From positions 5,704,001 to 5,768,000 of the forward strand of contig NC_039493.1 in assembly GCF_003590095.1 (NCBI RefSeq): DNA of 64,000 bases. The letters run 5' to 3'. Below, one piece after another: positions 60,474 through 64,000 of the stretch (the stretch's first letter is position 1; every line of letters starts with the position of its first letter). The notes under the pieces were generated by a model. That model was not told the DNA's origin and searched no databases. It saw only the letters and a list, made by a program, of their open reading frames with translations. The stretch comes from Trichoplusia ni. Lineage: Eukaryota > Arthropoda > Insecta > Lepidoptera > Noctuidae. The position numbers and the translations under genes are program-made.

Positions 60474-62933
60474 AAAGTTTAAAGTCAACTATTCGTCATG
60501 ATATTATTAGCTTTATCTTGCCCATATCATGTTGTCTCTATCACTTTAAAAGGTTGAATAGAGATAGATAGATTATGAATTTACAGTTGTGTTTCGTTTG
60601 TGTATACTGCGGAGTTTGTAATGTTAGTGCTCGATGTTAGTTACATATTAAAAGTATTAAATTGAGGTCATCAAACTCATCATTATAGGTTTGACTCATT
60701 ATTTTGAAACATTCACTGCCTCGTGCTTAATTTAGACTGAAAGAAAGTATCTTGGTCCTAATAGACCCTCCGCAAAGTTCATGCCTTTTTCCGGCAATCT
60801 CTCACAAGTTGCTAGATATTATCAAAACCACGTTTTCTTTGTATTTCTTCTTTAATTTCTCATTCGTAAAATCTTTGCTTGGCGATGCCAAATAAATGTA
60901 CTACAAACATAAAAAGGAATGGGATTAATACAACTTAAAAATTCATGTCTTCAAATTATTTATTGATCTTTATAATCTATAATGAAATAAGTTAAAACTA
61001 ATCAACCGTTTACATGATTTCTCTATCATTAAGCTATATTCTACTTAGTTTCTAATAAATATCTCGCTATATACAAATACTATTGAAATTTGTATAATAC
61101 TAAGAATACAAGGTTTTATAATAAATTCGGATTTTATTCCACGTGTCAGAGTTGAGACACGTTTCATTGACAACACGTTTAATTTTATTTGTATTTGTTT
61201 GGTTGACATTAAAATTTACACCGTTTGCAAGCAAAGGAGTACTTCAAAGTTCTTTTGTAATGTATTGGTATTTTTTAGAACGTCCATAATGGCTGATATA
61301 TAATTCAATTAAAGTCTCACGTTCTTAAACTTAATTTTACAAAGCCTCTAATTGCATTCATTTTGGCCTCTAGATACTTTTTTGACACTAAATTGCATTA
61401 CTGAACGCACAAATTGACATAGCCATAACATTTTTGAGGGTAAGCTAGAGCTCTAAGGTAAAACAACTATACCGGGATTCATTTTTACAAATTTAATTTA
61501 AGTTTTGGAGAACTACTTCACATAGTCTTCATTTTTACGGTATGAAAGCCCTAATATAGCTATCCTTATCTTACATCTTTTCAAAGGGCAGGATAGCAAT
61601 ATCTGCATTCTTATTAGGGCATCATGCGATTATTAGCTTTTTAAACAGTTACCCTGACTGTCCTTGGTCGTTTTGATTTTATAAATATAAGTTTATCATT
61701 TAAATAGGACCAGCGCTTCATAACAGCTTTATAGACTAAGTTTTGCATTTTAATTTTACATACTTCCGTTAAAAACTTTGCGTAAACTTATGTTTTACCT
61801 AAGGCACAAAAATACCTCTTTTTTAATATTGCATTCTAGTTCGCAAATAAGGCACGTGGAAAGTTAAGGCGACAAAATCGACTTTCAAATCATAAAAACT
61901 GACTGATGATAAAATCATTCAGACGCAGTCGGGTAAAGATATGGAGTGTATATGTTACTCATTTCGTATACATTTTCAAAAGACATTTTATTTTTCTGAA
62001 GCACAGATTAAATAACAAAATAGGTCTAATTTAGTCCCAAATTTTGTCGTATTTCTTTAAGCTTATATTCTCTACACAAACAAAGAGTAACGGAAACTTC
62101 TTGAATTATTTTTTTCGTTGTTTAAATAGTCTGTCTTTTCTTTTATTTAGTCTGTGGTGTTAGCAATCGCACGGTGGTTGTGTTCGAACATTTCTATCTT
62201 TAATAAATACTGTCGCACGCATAATGTGCGATGGTTCTTATAACTATAGCTGACTTGTTTAGGTATGGAATATGTGACTTCCCTATATATCCCTATATAT
62301 TTAAAACATTACGGTTGGCTTAATTAAAGGCACTTTGTGGGAGATTACCTATGCTCGGGATTGTTACGGACAGAGAAGGGGGTATTTCAAAAAATAGCAT
62401 TCTCCTCTTCGCACAGTTTTTAGCGGTATGCGGAATTAAATGCTAAATAATCAATATGCTATGCGACTGGAAAGTTGCAATAAAGAGGATAGTCACAAAA
62501 TAGTCATTAAAATACCTAAGCAATGGCTATCAATGGAACATTTTTCAAATACATTTGTTGCGCGACCGGTCGGTATAAAGATATGAGATGGCTTCTAATA
62601 TGTGTATTTTCACTGGTTGATTATTTAAGGTTTGATATGTCATTGTAATTCTTCACATAGGAAACATTTTGACTCTCTCAGATTTAAAAATTGATTTTAG
62701 TGTTTCGCCGGACTAAAAATTTATTCAGGCTACTGTTTTAAGTTACATAAAAATTGACTACAGTATAGTCATAAGGTTTCCACACTATTATATTGACGAG
62801 AAACGCAGAAATCACCTCATACTGTTTCAATACAAATTCTTAAAGGCTTTTAAACATAATACACAATACTTCTAAGCCGTTACATTTCCCCACCAGTCGC
62901 GCAGTTCGGCATACATTCACAGTTGTCTCCCGA
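60474..62933. other. AT-rich region between convergent genes
   Basis: No gene. It should contain the 3' UTRs of the plus-strand glycosidase and the minus-strand zinc transporter. Several AATAAA-type signals occur on both strands but none can be assigned. Confidence 0.45.
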
Positions 62934-63538
62934 TCAGGACTGCGGCATCTTGCACTGGCTGCAGTCCTCCATGCCGTCGCTGAACTCCTCGATCTGAAGC
63001 GTCATCTCGAAAAAGTTGTACTTGTCGTGAACTAACCGTGTGGCTTCTTCTAGAACCTTCTGTGGGCTTACGCCGGTTCCTGTAATATTAGGATGAGTGA
63101 AAATGATTGATCATTTTGCTTTATTTAAATGGGGTATTTGACAACAAAAAAATTGTTTAGTTCGTTCGACAGATTTAAAAAATATTCGTTACGTATTTTG
63201 ACTTTTATTTCGTTAACCTTAGTAACGTTTAAATAACCTCATAAAAAATACGTATTTAATATTCTTTGAAAATATGTTTGACGGGCTAAATAGATTTATA
63301 ATATAGGATTTAGTACCCCATTCGACAAAATCTTTGCTTCAGAATATAGAAAGAAAATTATTATTGCGTAAGATATTGATTGTTACATGTTGTCTTTAGT
63401 AACGTGTAGTTAGTTGTATAAGTACTCACGGATAGCAAGATGCGCGGACAAGGCGGTCTTGTCGAGCGACAGCGCCCACATGCGCAGGTTGTGGACGCGG
63501 ACCACGCCCGGCAGCGACAGGAACGTGTTGGCCACATC
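62934..63538 (-). CDS. Zinc transporter (CDF/SLC30, ZnT2-like), last two exons only
   Basis: Cation-diffusion-facilitator that moves zinc out of the cytosol into vesicles or organelles. Two coding exons were read: 63538-63430 and 63079-62934, with GT-AG sites and frame continuity (the split codon gives Arg). They encode the cytosolic C-terminal domain: LPGVVRVHNLRMWALSLDK, typical of the ferredoxin-like fold, then NFFEMTLQIEEF and the Cys motif MEDCSQCK near the end, as in the ZnT2/3/8 group. The membrane part and start lie beyond position 64000. The gene converges with the glycosidase. The exon GC content is much higher than the flanks. Confidence 0.88.
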
Positions 63539-64000
63539 CTAATAGAAAATATCGATTAGGTTTATCGATCTAAATCGATTACAAGAGACTAATAGGATGA
63601 CACTTGAAGAGCAAAAGGTAAGATAGCAACTTCTGAAAAATCTATCATATTGGAATATTTTTACTTTTAATCATCCTTTTTTTCTTTTGATTAATTGATT
63701 TTGAACACAAAGATCGAGAGACCGTGGTAGTCACCAGATCAATCTAAAATTCGCTACGTGTCGCAGGATAGAATACTTGCGTAGAACAACCTGTTTCTGG
63801 TTGATTAATGTTTAAAACCCCCCAAAATACAAGGATTAAATTACTTAGAGATGGCGGGCGGAAACCGTATTTAAAAAAGAAAGATAACCCAAACTCAGAA
63901 CAGGCATAAGGTCACCCAAATATTTGTACTTAGTATCAACCCATCGGCCTTAATCAAAACAGCTAAATCTATATATCCATCTGCTTCTTATTTCTAATCA
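63539..64000 (-). other. Intron of the zinc transporter gene
   Basis: No exon seen up to the window end. A degraded SINE-like tail (acaaggattaaatt...) lies near 63820-63850. Confidence 0.45.

Overview
The window is nuclear DNA of an insect, almost certainly a moth or butterfly (Lepidoptera). The base composition is AT-rich, the genes are split by short GT-AG introns, the small heat-shock proteins are of the lepidopteran Hsp20 type, and typical lepidopteran dispersed repeats occur throughout. These repeats include tRNA-derived SINE fragments with a B box, the 'AGCTGTTGCCCGCGAC' repeat, and LINE 3' ends finishing in (GATGAT)n. I cannot name the species; noctuid-like is a guess.

Layout from left to right. 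(1) 544-4072 (+): a cystathionine gamma-lyase (CTH) gene in seven visible coding exons; the exon with the start codon was not found. (2) 6174-16763: four intronless small heat-shock protein (sHSP) genes. One, on the minus strand at 6174-6905, carries a signal peptide and an unusual C-terminal tail. The other three (10189-10716 minus, 14124-14687 plus, 16194-16763 minus) are ordinary cytosolic-type sHSPs. Two of these have a TATA box, heat-shock elements (HSEs), and a shared sequence between them. (3) 16970-23040: gene-poor repeats with a reverse-transcriptase remnant. (4) 23281-46332: two sugar/trehalose-type MFS transporter genes in inverted, tail-to-tail orientation (A plus, B minus). Both reconstruct to 469 residues from seven coding exons of identical length (61, 156, 206, 187, 389, 109 and 302 nt). 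Intron 2 of A holds a four-copy head-to-tail array of ~0.86 kb; intron 1 of B has grown to ~6.7 kb.

(5) 46560-56770: gene-poor, containing a ~2.0 kb foldback element with 427-nt inverted arms beginning CACAGTG and a 5-bp target duplication, which resembles the Transib superfamily. (6) 56785-60473 (+): a secreted-type family 1 glycoside hydrolase (beta-glucosidase) in eight exons, with an uncertain first exon. (7) 62934-63538 (-): the last two coding exons of a cation-diffusion-facilitator zinc transporter that runs off the right edge.

No pathway ties all of these genes together. The main functional groupings are the sHSP cluster, probably heat-inducible at least for two genes, and the transporter pair, which duplicated together with its promoter and 3' UTR. 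All intron-exon structures were read by eye from splice sites and reading-frame continuity; no database search was possible.
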